64,000 nucleotides of DNA from Demequina sp. TMPB413 (lineage in GTDB: Bacteria; Actinomycetota; Actinomycetes; Actinomycetales; Demequinaceae): NCBI RefSeq assembly GCF_020447105.2, contig NZ_CP096184.1:2418001-2482000 (forward strand). The letters run 5' to 3'. Of the stretch, positions 34,537 to 43,010 are shown piece after piece. The position numbers and the translations under genes are program-made. Under the pieces are notes generated by a model. That model did no database searches, was not told the DNA's origin, and worked only from the letters and a program-made list of their open reading frames with translations. Within the stretch, counting starts at the first letter, position 1; every line of letters starts with the position of its first letter.

Positions 34537-36126
34537 CTAGTGCCCCGCGCCCAGATTCCCCGACATCTTGTCGTGGAAGGCGAGCGAGGCGTCGTTAAGG
34601 CCCTCGATGCTCACCGCGGTGCCGTGGCGCTCGTACTTGTAGACGATGCTGTCGAGCGTCGCCACTGTCGAGGCATCCCAGACGTGCGAGTCGGACATGT
34701 CGATGATCACGTTCGCCGGGTCGCCCGAGTAGTCAAACTGACTGAACAGGTCGTTGGAGCTCGCGAAGAACAGCTCGCCGGTGACTTTGTACACGCGGGT
34801 GTCCCCCTCGATGGGCCCGCCCGTCACGTTCGCGAGGTGAGCCACGCGCCGCGCAAACAACACCGACGCCAACACCACGCCGGCCACCACCCCGTAGGCA
34901 AGGTTGTGCGTGAACACCACGACGCCGACGGTGGTGAGCATGACGCTCGTCTCCGACTTCGGCATGCGCTTCAGCGTCGACAACTGGATCGAGTGCCAGT
35001 CGAAAGTCGCCCAAGACACGTAGATCATCACCGCGACGAGCGCCGCCATGGGGATGGTCGCCACCACATCGCCGAGGGCGAGGATGAGGACCAGGAGGAA
35101 GGCCCCCGCCATGAAGGTCGAGAGCCGTGTGCGTGCCCGTCCGGCCTTCACGTTGATCATGGTTTGGCCGATCATCGCGCAGCCGCCCATGCCGCCAAAG
35201 AAGCCGGTGATGATGTTCGCCGCGCCCTGACCCCACGCCTCGCGGGTCTTATCGGAGTGGCTATCGGTGATGTCGTCCACCAGCTTGGCGGTCATGAGCG
35301 ATTCAAGTAGCCCCACCAACACGACCCCCACGGCGAACGGGAACACAATCTGCAACGTCTCCCATGTGAACGGCACTCCTGGCCACAGCAGCGCAGGCAG
35401 TCCTTCCGGCAACTCGCCTTCGTCGCCGACGGTGGGGACGGCCAGCGCGAAGGCGGTCGTGATGACGGTGAGGAGCACGATCGCGACGAGAGGCGCCGGC
35501 ACGGCACCGGTCAGGCGGGGGAAGAAGGTGATGATCGCGAGCGCCGCCACGACGAGCGGGACCACCATCCACGACACGCCCGTCAGGTGGGGAATCTGCG
35601 CCATGAAGATGAGGATGGCGAGTGAGTTCACGAACCCGACCATCACCGAGCGCGGAATGAAGCGCATCAGCGTGGCGACGCCCAGCACCGCGAGCACCAC
35701 CTGGAGGATGCCGCCGAGGATGATTGCCGCGATCAGGTAGTCGAGCCCGTACTCGCGGGAAAGCGGGGCCACCACCAGCGCGATCGCCGCGGTCGCGGCG
35801 CTAATCATGGCGGGCCGGCCACCGAGGAAGGCGATGCTGATCGCCATGGTGAAGCTTGCGAACAGTCCCACCCTCGGGTCAACTCCCGCAATGATCGAGA
35901 AGGAGATGGCCTCGGGGATCAGTGCCAACGCCACCACGAGACCCGACAGGATCTCCGTGCGCGCGATCCGAGGGCTCATCCACGCTTGACGCTTCCAGGT
36001 GCTTGGGGCCCAGAACTTGCCGTAGGCGTTGGTCACCTCGGGCACGCCGGTGGGGGTGCGCTCCTCGATGCCTGCTGTCACGAGCGCATTGATATCGGCT
36101 TCTTGGGCACGGGTGGTGGGAGTCAA
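34537..36126 (-). CDS. SulP-family anion transporter with STAS domain
   Basis: 529 aa. About ten to twelve membrane segments beginning [20 protein letters not shown], with SulP motifs [20 protein letters not shown] and [20 protein letters not shown]; the C-terminal STAS domain (about 420-525) includes [20 protein letters not shown]. SulP proteins carry sulfate, bicarbonate or other anions. The start is taken at TTG 36126 because AAGGAA stands 5 nt upstream and the family begins nearby; ATG 36228 would add 34 unlike residues. Next to the sulfur-handling fusion, sulfate or thiosulfate is a reasonable but unproven substrate. Confidence 0.88.
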   Translation of the reverse strand: MTPTTRAQEADINALVTAGIEERTPTGVPEVTNAYGKFWAPSTWKRQAWMSPRIARTEILSGLVVALALIPEAISFSIIAGVDPRVGLFASFTMAISIAFLGGRPAMISAATAAIALVVAPLSREYGLDYLIAAIILGGILQVVLAVLGVATLMRFIPRSVMVGFVNSLAILIFMAQIPHLTGVSWMVVPLVVAALAIITFFPRLTGAVPAPLVAIVLLTVITTAFALAVPTVGDEGELPEGLPALLWPGVPFTWETLQIVFPFAVGVVLVGLLESLMTAKLVDDITDSHSDKTREAWGQGAANIITGFFGGMGGCAMIGQTMINVKAGRARTRLSTFMAGAFLLVLILALGDVVATIPMAALVAVMIYVSWATFDWHSIQLSTLKRMPKSETSVMLTTVGVVVFTHNLAYGVVAGVVLASVLFARRVAHLANVTGGPIEGDTRVYKVTGELFFASSNDLFSQFDYSGDPANVIIDMSDSHVWDASTVATLDSIVYKYERHGTAVSIEGLNDASLAFHDKMSGNLGAGH

Positions 36127-36413
36127 GGAGTTCCTTACTGTGGGCGGCGGGGCGCCCGATGGGACGGCAGGCAAGCGCGAGTAGTGCGTCAAAGCGCCAA
36201 CGCCGGGGCAGAGATCGGGGCGACACACCGCGTGCGGTGGCTCATGGGCAGGGGACAGTGGCGCAGGGGTGACCCGCGCGAAGTTCAGAGGGGAGTCGGC
36301 CGACGGTGGCCAGGACTAAGGGTAGCGGACGACGCTGTTGCCGCCCTGGGCCTACCGTGCTCACCGATCGCCGTGGCTGAGTGTGTGCCGTGGCAGGCCA
36401 CCGCGTGACCCGG

Positions 36414-36507
36414 TGGCGGCTCAATCTGTACCGGCCCCTGCGCAAGGCGGTACAGATTGAGCCACGACGCGGGAAGTGGTGGCCAAAACCGGTACGAAAT
36501 AGACCAC
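36414..36507. repeat. Second cluster of the 17-bp inverted-repeat motif
   Basis: GGCTCAATCTGTACC (36418-36432) faces GGTACAGATTGAGCCAC (36449-36465), an almost perfect hairpin. A third copy GGTACGAAATAGACCAC (36491-36507) follows, bracketed by GAAGTGGT/ACCACTTC. The 36127-36593 gap holds this cluster, probably the SulP promoter, and no gene that I can support. Confidence 0.8.
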
Positions 36508-36551
36508 TTCTGGGGGCGTCGTGATCCGCCGAGGTCAGTGCCGCGCCGACA

Positions 36552-36597
36552 GTGACGGCGTCAACAATCGCGGTGCGGACAACGACCGCGCCGTCAC
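36552..36597 (-). terminator. Possible terminator overlapping the arabinofuranosidase stop
   Basis: Perfect 9-bp stem GTGACGGCG/CGCCGTCAC with a 28-nt loop; its upstream arm covers the stop codon at 36594-36596. The long loop makes this tentative. Confidence 0.35.
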
Positions 36598-38105
36598 CCC
36601 AGCGCGAGCACCGTCCACGACACGGGCGGAAGCGTGATTGTCACCAGGCCATCGTCCACGACCACGGATTCGTTGTCGGCCAGCCCCACCCGCTCCCGGT
36701 CTGTGAGCGTGTTCTTGGCGTAGAAGTCTTCGTCGCTCAGGGTGCGCGCAGAGGAGACCTTCACGTCTCCGAGGCCACGCGCGTCGATCGTGACCTCGGT
36801 GCTCGAGTCCTGGCTCCTGTTCACCAAGAACACGGCCGAACTGCCGGACTCCGCGTCGTGGGTCGCGACTGCATCGACCACGTTGACGGTGCCGTAGTCC
36901 TTGGTTTCGTACGTGTCGGACGTGAGCTTCAGCGTGAGTGCATCACCCCGCGCCAGACGGGATGTCTCGGCGAATGGGAAGAAGGTCGTCTGACGCCACG
37001 CCGGGCCGTTCGGCTCGGTCATGATGGGTGCGATGACGTTGACGAGTTGCGCAAGGCTCGCCGAGGTCACGCGGTCCGCGTGACGCAAAAGCGAGATCAT
37101 CAAGTTGCCGAAAACCACCGCGTCCGCCACTGAGTAGACGTCCTCGAGGATGCGCGGCGCCTCTGGCCACTCATCGCGGTCGGTCACTTTGTCGGTCGCG
37201 TGATAGCGGTCGATGTACCACACGTTCCATTCGTCGAACGAGATATTGATGGTCTTGTCGCTGCCGCGCACTGCCTTCACGTGGTCCGCCGTCGCCACGA
37301 CGGACTCGATGAAACCGTCCATGTTGACGGCCGACGCCAAAAAGCTGTCGAGGTCGCCGTTCTTCTCCTCGTAGTACGCGTGGCACGAAATGTAGTCCAC
37401 GTCGTCGTAGGTGTGTTCGAGAACGGTGCGTTCCCACGACCCAAAGGTCGGCATTTGCGCGCTTGAGCTGCCACACACCACGAGTTCGAGGTCCGCGTCG
37501 ACCTGGCGCATCGCCTTGGCGGTCTGTGACGCAAGTTTGCCGTAGTCATCGGCGGAACTGTGGCCCAACTGCCAGGGGCCATCCATCTCGTTGCCGAGGC
37601 ACCACATGGAGATCCGGTGCGGTTCAGCGTGACCATTCGCCACCCGCCAGTCCGACAGGCGGGTGCCCGAGGGGATGTTCGCGTACTCGAGAACGTCGAG
37701 AGCCTCTTGCACGCCTCGAGTACCCAGGTTGACGGCGTACATGAGCTCGCTGCCAACCTTCTTGACCCACACCGCGAACTCGTCCAGCCCCACCTGATTG
37801 GTCTCGGTGGAGTGCCACGCGAGGTCGAGCCTCCGCGGCCGCTGGTCACGCGGTCCGACGCCATCCTCCCAGCGGTAACCCGACACGAAGTTGCCGCCTG
37901 GGTACCGGATCGCTGAGACGCCCAACTCCTTCACCAGCGCGATCACATCTTCGCGGAAGCCGTCCTCGTCAGCGTTCGGGTGGCCCGGCTCATAGATTCC
38001 GTCGTAGATACACCTCCCGAGGTGCTCGGCGAAGGAGCCGAACAGCCTTCGGTCGATGGGCCCCACAGTGAAGTGGGGGTCAAGGGTCAGGTGCGCTTGC
38101 AACAT
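36594..38105 (-). CDS. GH51 alpha-L-arabinofuranosidase
   Basis: 503 aa. (beta/alpha)8 barrel plus C-terminal beta domain. Acid/base Glu173 in WCLGNEMDGPW and nucleophile Glu292 in ISFDEWNVWY, with family motifs IRYPGGNFVSGYRWEDG and YISCHAYYEE. No signal peptide, so it acts in the cytoplasm on imported arabino-oligosaccharides. It is the last gene of the ABC importer operon (30 nt after the MalG-like permease). Normal length. Confidence 0.94.
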   Translation of the reverse strand: MLQAHLTLDPHFTVGPIDRRLFGSFAEHLGRCIYDGIYEPGHPNADEDGFREDVIALVKELGVSAIRYPGGNFVSGYRWEDGVGPRDQRPRRLDLAWHSTETNQVGLDEFAVWVKKVGSELMYAVNLGTRGVQEALDVLEYANIPSGTRLSDWRVANGHAEPHRISMWCLGNEMDGPWQLGHSSADDYGKLASQTAKAMRQVDADLELVVCGSSSAQMPTFGSWERTVLEHTYDDVDYISCHAYYEEKNGDLDSFLASAVNMDGFIESVVATADHVKAVRGSDKTINISFDEWNVWYIDRYHATDKVTDRDEWPEAPRILEDVYSVADAVVFGNLMISLLRHADRVTSASLAQLVNVIAPIMTEPNGPAWRQTTFFPFAETSRLARGDALTLKLTSDTYETKDYGTVNVVDAVATHDAESGSSAVFLVNRSQDSSTEVTIDARGLGDVKVSSARTLSDEDFYAKNTLTDRERVGLADNESVVVDDGLVTITLPPVSWTVLALG

Positions 38106-38134
38106 GGTTCGCTTTCAGAGTCTGGTGGAAGGAT

Positions 38135-39049
38135 CTACTTGAGGCTGCCGATGGACAGGCCGCCCTGCCAGTACCGCTGGAGCGACAGGAACGCGATCAC
38201 CAACGGGATGATAGAGATGAGCGAGCCCATGATGATGATGCTCCACAGCGATGTTCCGCCACCGTTGTTGGCTGACGCAAGGCTCTGCCACAGGCCGATG
38301 CCGACCGTGACCGGGTAGAGCTTGGTGTCGGAGAGCATCGCCAGCGGCAGGAAGTAGTTGTTCCAGGTGGCGACAAGCGACAGCAGCAGCACCGTCACCA
38401 CAGCCGGACGCATGAGCGGTAGCGCCACTTGGAGGAAGGTGCGGAACTCGCCCGCACCGTCGATGGCGGCCGCATCGAGCAGCTCATCCGGCACCACATC
38501 GCGGGTAAATACCGTCATGAGGTACACGCCGAAGGGGCTGAGCAGCGACGGCAGGATCACCGCCCAGATCGTGTTGGTCAGCTCGAGTCGCGACAGCATG
38601 ATGAAGGTCGGGATGACGAGCGCGGTGAGCGGCACCATGACGGTGCCGAGCAGCATGGAGAACGCCAGGCGGCGGCCCTTGAACTTGTACTTGGCGAAGC
38701 CGTAGCCCGCGAGTACGCACAGGATCGTCGCGCCGCCGCCGCCTACGACCGCATAGAGCGCCGAGTTGAACAGCCAGCGGGCATAGATGCCTTCGTTGAA
38801 CGAGAACAGCTGCTGAAGGTTGTTCACGTAGTCGACGTCTTCCGCAAACCACAGGGCGCTTCCACCACTGAAGAGACCAGCGGCGCTCTTGGAGCTGTTC
38901 ACGACGATCCACCAGAAGGGGATCACGAAGTAGATCAGCAGCGCACCGAGGAAGAAGTGTGGTGCCAAACTGCGGCGGGGGCGACCCTTGCTCGACTTGG
39001 CGAAAGGGTCTGCCTTGGTTCCGGCGCGGCGAGAGGTGAGATCGGTCAT
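38135..39049 (-). CDS. Sugar ABC transporter permease (MalG/AraQ-like)
   Basis: 304 aa, six membrane segments. The EAA loop ELLDAAAIDGAGEFRTFLQV docks the ATPase. C-terminal motif RYWQGGLSIGSLK is typical of the MalG-type subunit. Overlaps the end of the MalF-like gene by 4 nt. No ATPase gene is nearby; such actinobacterial importers often share an MsiK-type ATPase encoded elsewhere (inference). Confidence 0.92.
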   Translation of the reverse strand: MTDLTSRRAGTKADPFAKSSKGRPRRSLAPHFFLGALLIYFVIPFWWIVVNSSKSAAGLFSGGSALWFAEDVDYVNNLQQLFSFNEGIYARWLFNSALYAVVGGGGATILCVLAGYGFAKYKFKGRRLAFSMLLGTVMVPLTALVIPTFIMLSRLELTNTIWAVILPSLLSPFGVYLMTVFTRDVVPDELLDAAAIDGAGEFRTFLQVALPLMRPAVVTVLLLSLVATWNNYFLPLAMLSDTKLYPVTVGIGLWQSLASANNGGGTSLWSIIIMGSLISIIPLVIAFLSLQRYWQGGLSIGSLK

Positions 39050-39692
39050 GACAGGAAGTTCCCTCGCTTACGTGTGAAGAATAGGAAGAGGTAGACGCAC
39101 ACGAACACCACGAACCCAAGCGCGAAGGAAATCGCCGATCCGTAGTTCACGTTGCCCAGCGCGAACGCCTGTTGGAACGCGTACATGTTGGGCGTGAAGT
39201 CCTGCCCGATGGAGCCCGCAGCGAGGAACTGCAGCACCTTCGGTTCGGTGAAGAATTGGAGTGTTCCGATCAGAGCAAACACGAGGATCAGCAGCAACGA
39301 GTTCGTGATGAGCGGCACCTTGACACGCAGAGTGATCTGGAACGCGCTCGCCCCGTCGATGCGGGCGGCCTCGTACAGCGTCGGGTCGATGCCCTGGAGC
39401 GCCGCGAAGATGATGATCATGTAATAGCCGGCCCACTGCCATGTCACGAGATTGAGCAGGCCAAAGAAGATGAGGTCCTTGCTGAGCAGGTCGGGCGGAG
39501 TGGCGCCAAAGAGGCCCCATATCTCCGCCATCGGCCCAAAGTTCTTGCTGTAGAGAAAGCCCCACATGATGGTGCCGATGACCACGGGGATGGAGTACGG
39601 CAGGAAGATCATGAGCCGCGCGAAGCGGGTGAACTTGTTGACCACGGCATCGAGCACGAGCGCCATCACGAGCGATATGAACATCTGCAACG

Positions 39693-39724
39693 GAAGGGGC
39701 TGGTGCAGTGATTGGTGACAACTG
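39693..39724. repeat. IS left end: GAA target duplication plus left inverted repeat
   Basis: GAA at 39693-39695 is the left copy of the 3-bp target duplication. The inverted repeat 39696-39724 begins GGGGCTGGTGCAG and matches the right end at about 23 of 29 positions, including a second block TGGTGACA. Confidence 0.85.
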
Positions 39725-39765
39725 ACTTCTGGGATCCGGGCGGGTCCTGGTGGAAGGATGTTGTC

Positions 39766-40065
39766 ATGTCTAGAGCTTTTCCTGAGGAGTTTCGCCGTGA
39801 CGTGGTCGCGGTCGCGCGGCGCCGTGAGGCGCCGCAGAAACAGATCGCCGAGGACTTCGGGATCTCTCATGCGACGTTGTCGAACTGGTTGCGTCAAGCC
39901 GATGTCGAAGACGGTGAGAAGCCAGGGGTGACCCGTGAGCAGGCGCAAGAGGTGCGGGAGCTGCGTCGGCGGAACCGGCTTCTCGAGCAAGAGAATGAGG
40001 TGTTGCGTCGTGCGGCAGCGTACTTGTCGCAGGCCAACCTCAGGCTCGGTGGCCACCCAAAATGA
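39766..40065 (+). CDS. IS3-family transposase OrfA
   Basis: 99 aa. N-terminal helix-turn-helix of the IS3/HTH_Tnp_1 type (MSRAFPEEFRRDVVAVARR, DFGISHATLSNWLRQAD) followed by a Leu-rich coiled coil ELRRRNRLLEQENEVLRRAA used for dimerisation. ATG 39766 is the family start. The stop TGA overlaps the orfB ATG (ATGA). Confidence 0.92.
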   Translation: MSRAFPEEFRRDVVAVARRREAPQKQIAEDFGISHATLSNWLRQADVEDGEKPGVTREQAQEVRELRRRNRLLEQENEVLRRAAAYLSQANLRLGGHPK

Positions 40066-40937
40066 TCTACCCGCTCGTCCGCGAGTTGGCCGTGGACGGC
40101 GTGCCCGTCACGGTGACGTGCCGGGTGCTCAAGATCGCACGTCAACCGTACTACCGGTGGCTCAGTGACCCGGTGACAGCGCTGGAGTGGGTGCAGGCGC
40201 ATCGGATGAATGCGCTCGTTGATGCTCACCGCGAGGACCCTGAGTTTGGTTACCGGTTCCTTGGCGACGAGGCCGAGGTCGCGGGGTGGCCGATGGCGCG
40301 CAGAACCGCGTGGTCACTGTCCGCTCAGGCGGGCCTGGTGTCGGCCACACAGCGACGCAAACGGGGCAAGGCCACCAAGGCCGGCCCGCCCGTGTTCGAC
40401 GACTTCGTGAGGCGCATCTTCAGGGCCGACCGCCCGAACCAGGTGTGGCTCACGGACATCACGGAACACCAAACGGGTGAAGGCAAGCTCTACCTTTGCG
40501 CGGTCAAAGACCTGTATTCCAACCGCATCGTGGGCTACTCGATCGGTGACCGCATGCCAGCCCAGTTGGCCGTGAGCGCCCTGAACAACGCCGTCGCTTC
40601 CCGCGGCGACGTCACCGGATGCGTCCTGCATGCCGACCGTGGATCCCAATTCAGGTCCCGGAAGATGGGCCACGCACTGAACCGTCACCACATGGTCGGA
40701 TCCATGGGTCGCGTCGGCGCTGCCGGGGATAACGCCGCAATGGAATCGTTCTTCAGCCTGCTCCAAAAGAACGTGCTGAACAGGCAACGGTGGGACACCC
40801 GCCAAGAGCTCCGCATCGCGATCGTGACCTGGATCGAACGGACCTACCACCGGCGCCGCCGCCAAGACCGGCTCGGACGCTTGACCCCCATCGAGTACGA
40901 GACCATCATGAACACACCACTGGCCCTCGCGGCCTAA
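40062..40937 (+). CDS. IS3-family transposase OrfB (DDE integrase)
   Basis: 291 aa. N-terminal HTH_21-like region (about 48-95) and an rve-type integrase core with Asp132 (WLTDITEH), Asp192 (LHADRGSQF) and Glu228 (AAMESFFSLLQKN); the last two are separated by exactly 35 residues, the DD35E spacing. It lies in the -1 frame relative to orfA with a 4-nt overlap beside AAAATGA, so a fused OrfAB could arise by frameshifting or OrfB by re-initiation. Confidence 0.94.
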   Translation: MIYPLVRELAVDGVPVTVTCRVLKIARQPYYRWLSDPVTALEWVQAHRMNALVDAHREDPEFGYRFLGDEAEVAGWPMARRTAWSLSAQAGLVSATQRRKRGKATKAGPPVFDDFVRRIFRADRPNQVWLTDITEHQTGEGKLYLCAVKDLYSNRIVGYSIGDRMPAQLAVSALNNAVASRGDVTGCVLHADRGSQFRSRKMGHALNRHHMVGSMGRVGAAGDNAAMESFFSLLQKNVLNRQRWDTRQELRIAIVTWIERTYHRRRRQDRLGRLTPIEYETIMNTPLALAA

Positions 40938-40940
40938 ACC

Positions 40941-40972
40941 GAACTGTCACCAGTTCCTGCACCAGCCCCGAA
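40941..40972. repeat. IS right end: right inverted repeat plus GAA target duplication
   Basis: The inverted repeat 40941-40969 ends CTGCACCAGCCCC, complementary to the left end. GAA at 40970-40972 is the second copy of the target duplication. Confidence 0.85.
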
Positions 40973-41312
40973 TGAGCACGAGCGAGAACGTGAGTACGAA
41001 CTGGACGCCGGACTGGAAGTTTGGATCGGTGAACGCCTTCTCGTAGTTCTCGAACCAGACGAAGCTCGTGCCGCCGATGAGGGCGGAACGGAACAGGCTC
41101 AAGTAGAAGGCGTACGCGAGGGGCGCGACCAGGAAGACGAGAAAGACGATGGCGAACGGTGCGACGAAGAGCCAGCCGACGATGCTGTGTCGACGCCTCG
41201 CCTGCTTGCGGGTGCGCGCGCGGCGCAGGTTGGGGGCTTTGAGGGCGCGGGAGTCCGTGCCGACGCCTGGTGCTGCGGTACTCATAGCAAGAAGTGTCCT
41301 TCGCGATCAAGG

Positions 41313-41348
41313 GAGGCGTACCGGCCCGGTTTCGGGCCGGTACGCCTC
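41313..41348 (-). terminator. Intra-operon hairpin after the binding-protein gene
   Basis: Perfect 16-bp stem (GAGGCGTACCGGCCCG) with a 4-nt loop, between the binding protein stop (41358) and the permease start (41285). Such hairpins commonly reduce read-through or protect upstream mRNA so that more binding protein than permease is made. Confidence 0.75.
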
Positions 41349-41357
41349 CATTGCCAT

Positions 41358-42746
41358 TTAGTCGGTGATGACGGTGAAGCCCTGCTCCTCCGCGTAGGCG
41401 ACAGCGGACGCCTGCAGAGCATCAGCAGCCTCATCGCCGGTCATCTCACCAGCGTTGATCGCTCCCAGCACCTCGGTGAACTCCGCGTAGTAGTACGAAG
41501 CGAAGGGGCTGTAGGTGAATCCCTCGTAGGCGTTGGCCGCAGGAATGTAGACCTCCTTGTTCGCCTGCTGGCCGGCGAAGAAGCCAACCTCGGCGTTGAG
41601 GAACTCATCCGACGTGAGGACGTCCTTGTTGAGCGGGAAGATGATCTGCTCAGTCCATCCCTGCTCAAGCGACTCCGGGTCAGCGTAGATGCCGAAGGCT
41701 ACCTTGGCGGCCAGCTCGACGTTCTCTGCCTGCTCGGTCACGGAGAATGCGGAACCACCCCAGTTGATAGCGACAGGGTTGTTCGGGTCCCACTGGGGCA
41801 GGGGAGCGACGGCGAACAGGCCCTCGTCCTCACCCTGGCCGACACCAGCACCAGTGAGGTAACCGGGCGCCCATGCTGCCGAGAGGTAGGTGGCGTAGTC
41901 GCCGCCCACCACACCGGAGATGTACTCAGGCGTGAACTGGTCCTGCGTTCCCACGAGTCCCTGCTCGACGAGGCTGGCCCAGTAGTTGAGCACCTCCTTC
42001 GATGCCTGGTCATTGAGGTTGATGGTGATCTCCTCTGGAACCAGCGGGTCGTACTCGAACGGCGTCGCACCATTCTGGATCTGGAGCGCCATCATCGGCG
42101 CGGGAACGTTGGCACCCAGGTCACCGAACAATGGGCCGCCAGCGTCCTTGACCTTCTTGGCGGCAGCTTCGTACTCCTCCCAGGTGGTCGGGATCTCGAT
42201 GTCGTACTCTTCGAAGACGTCCGTGCGGTAGATCATGGCCATCGGGCCACCGTCGACGGGTGCGCCAAACACTGCGTCGCCCACCGAGACATCCTTCCAG
42301 GCGCCGACGCTGAAGTTGTCCTTCACGTCCTCGTAGCCGTACTCGCTGATGTCAACCAGGGCGCCTTGCACCACATAGTTCGGGATGCGGTCAGCCTCGA
42401 GCATGATGACGTCAGGAGCACCACTTCCGGCGGTAATCGCGGTCTGGAACTTGTCGTACTCCTCGTTGCCCTGGCCGACGTTGGTCCAGCAGATCTGGAC
42501 GTCGTCGTTCAGGCCGTTGAAGTTGTCGACCACGTCGCCCATGTTCGGGTACCAGCCCCACACGGACACTGTGGGAGCGTCGGGCTTGGGGATGGTGTTG
42601 TCGCAGGTGGACGAACCGCCGCCGCCCCCTCCGTCAGTGGCCACTGGGCCGTCGGTGGTGTCTTCGGAGACGGATCCGCTGCACGCTGTGAGCAGCAATG
42701 CGACGGCGGCTGACGCAACCGCAGTTGAGACGAGTTGTTTCTTCAC
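41358..42746 (-). CDS. Sugar ABC transporter substrate-binding lipoprotein
   Basis: 462 aa. Lipoprotein signal peptide with lipobox LLTACSG (Cys22), a Gly-rich linker, then a family 1 solute-binding fold (about 55-460; VSVWGWYPNMGDVVDNFN, INWGGSAFSVTEQAENVELA). It captures sugar outside the membrane for the permeases downstream. GTG start with AGGGAA upstream. First gene of the importer operon, behind the LacI operator at 42930. Substrate inferred as arabino-oligosaccharide from the GH51 gene. Confidence 0.92.
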   Translation of the reverse strand: MKKQLVSTAVASAAVALLLTACSGSVSEDTTDGPVATDGGGGGGSSTCDNTIPKPDAPTVSVWGWYPNMGDVVDNFNGLNDDVQICWTNVGQGNEEYDKFQTAITAGSGAPDVIMLEADRIPNYVVQGALVDISEYGYEDVKDNFSVGAWKDVSVGDAVFGAPVDGGPMAMIYRTDVFEEYDIEIPTTWEEYEAAAKKVKDAGGPLFGDLGANVPAPMMALQIQNGATPFEYDPLVPEEITINLNDQASKEVLNYWASLVEQGLVGTQDQFTPEYISGVVGGDYATYLSAAWAPGYLTGAGVGQGEDEGLFAVAPLPQWDPNNPVAINWGGSAFSVTEQAENVELAAKVAFGIYADPESLEQGWTEQIIFPLNKDVLTSDEFLNAEVGFFAGQQANKEVYIPAANAYEGFTYSPFASYYYAEFTEVLGAINAGEMTGDEAADALQASAVAYAEEQGFTVITD

Positions 42747-42929
42747 GTTGAGTGTTCCCTTCGATGATGCGTTGGACTTCGTTGTCTCTTGAGGGCTAGA
42801 TGGGGACGCGATTCCCGAGCGCGAGCAGGCACCGCATTGGTGAAGGAACGATGAGCGATCCGGTCAGGCGAGGCGGGGGCCTCCTCCACGACGAATCGCC
42901 ATTGATCCGACAGCCAGACTGATTGGCTT

Positions 42930-42943
42930 TTGCAACGTTGTAA
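42930..42943. promoter_or_regulatory. LacI-type operator upstream of the importer operon
   Basis: TTGCAACGTTGTAA is a near-perfect 14-bp palindrome centred on CG, the layout of LacI-family sites. It lies about 185 nt upstream of the binding-protein start and 68 nt from the end of the lacI gene. The 42747-43010 gap otherwise holds the leader. Confidence 0.7.
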
Positions 42944-43010
42944 TTTTGGTGTTACAGGTAGCATCTTGCAGGCAAGGGGAGGGCTTGTCAAGCGTTCCCG
43001 TGGCCCGGCT

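Larger units (their letters stand above)
39696..40969 (+). mobile_element. IS3-family insertion sequence, 1274 bp
   Basis: Two overlapping genes (orfA, orfB), imperfect terminal repeats of about 29 bp and a 3-bp target duplication (GAA at 39693-39695 and 40970-40972) define the element. Insertion orientation is opposite to the interrupted permease. Both genes look intact, so it may still be mobile or recent. The ends start GGGGCTGG rather than the more usual TG, but the duplication and frame restoration support these limits. Confidence 0.93.
39046..41285 (-). pseudogene. Sugar ABC transporter permease (MalF-like) split by an IS3 element
   Basis: The 5' part (41285 down to 40970) encodes a basic N-terminus, the first membrane segment and a periplasmic loop ending FSLVLI. 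The 3' part (39695 down to 39046) encodes QMFISLVMALVLD, four or five further membrane segments and the EAA loop TLYEAARIDGASAFQITLRV. Removing 39696-40969 and one GAA copy gives 963 nt, a 320-codon reading frame in which the junction reads LVLIPLQMFIS, as in intact relatives. The insertion therefore inactivated a previously whole gene, and probably the importer. Confidence 0.93.

Noticed and set aside
36127-36228. ATG 36228 as the SulP start
   Set aside because: The extra 34 residues are Pro/Cys-rich and unlike the family; TTG 36126 has AAGGAA at good distance.
34293-36507. CRISPR-like array from the repeated 17-bp motif
   Set aside because: Copies alternate in orientation, spacing is irregular, and no cas gene is present.
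39046-40056. A 336-codon minus-strand frame running from inside the IS into the permease
   Set aside because: It is an artificial fusion of antisense IS sequence with the 3' half of the interrupted permease.
39701-40964. IS boundaries at TGGTGCAG/CTGCACCA, giving the usual TG-CA ends
   Set aside because: These limits leave no target duplication and do not restore the permease frame; limits 39696-40969 do both.
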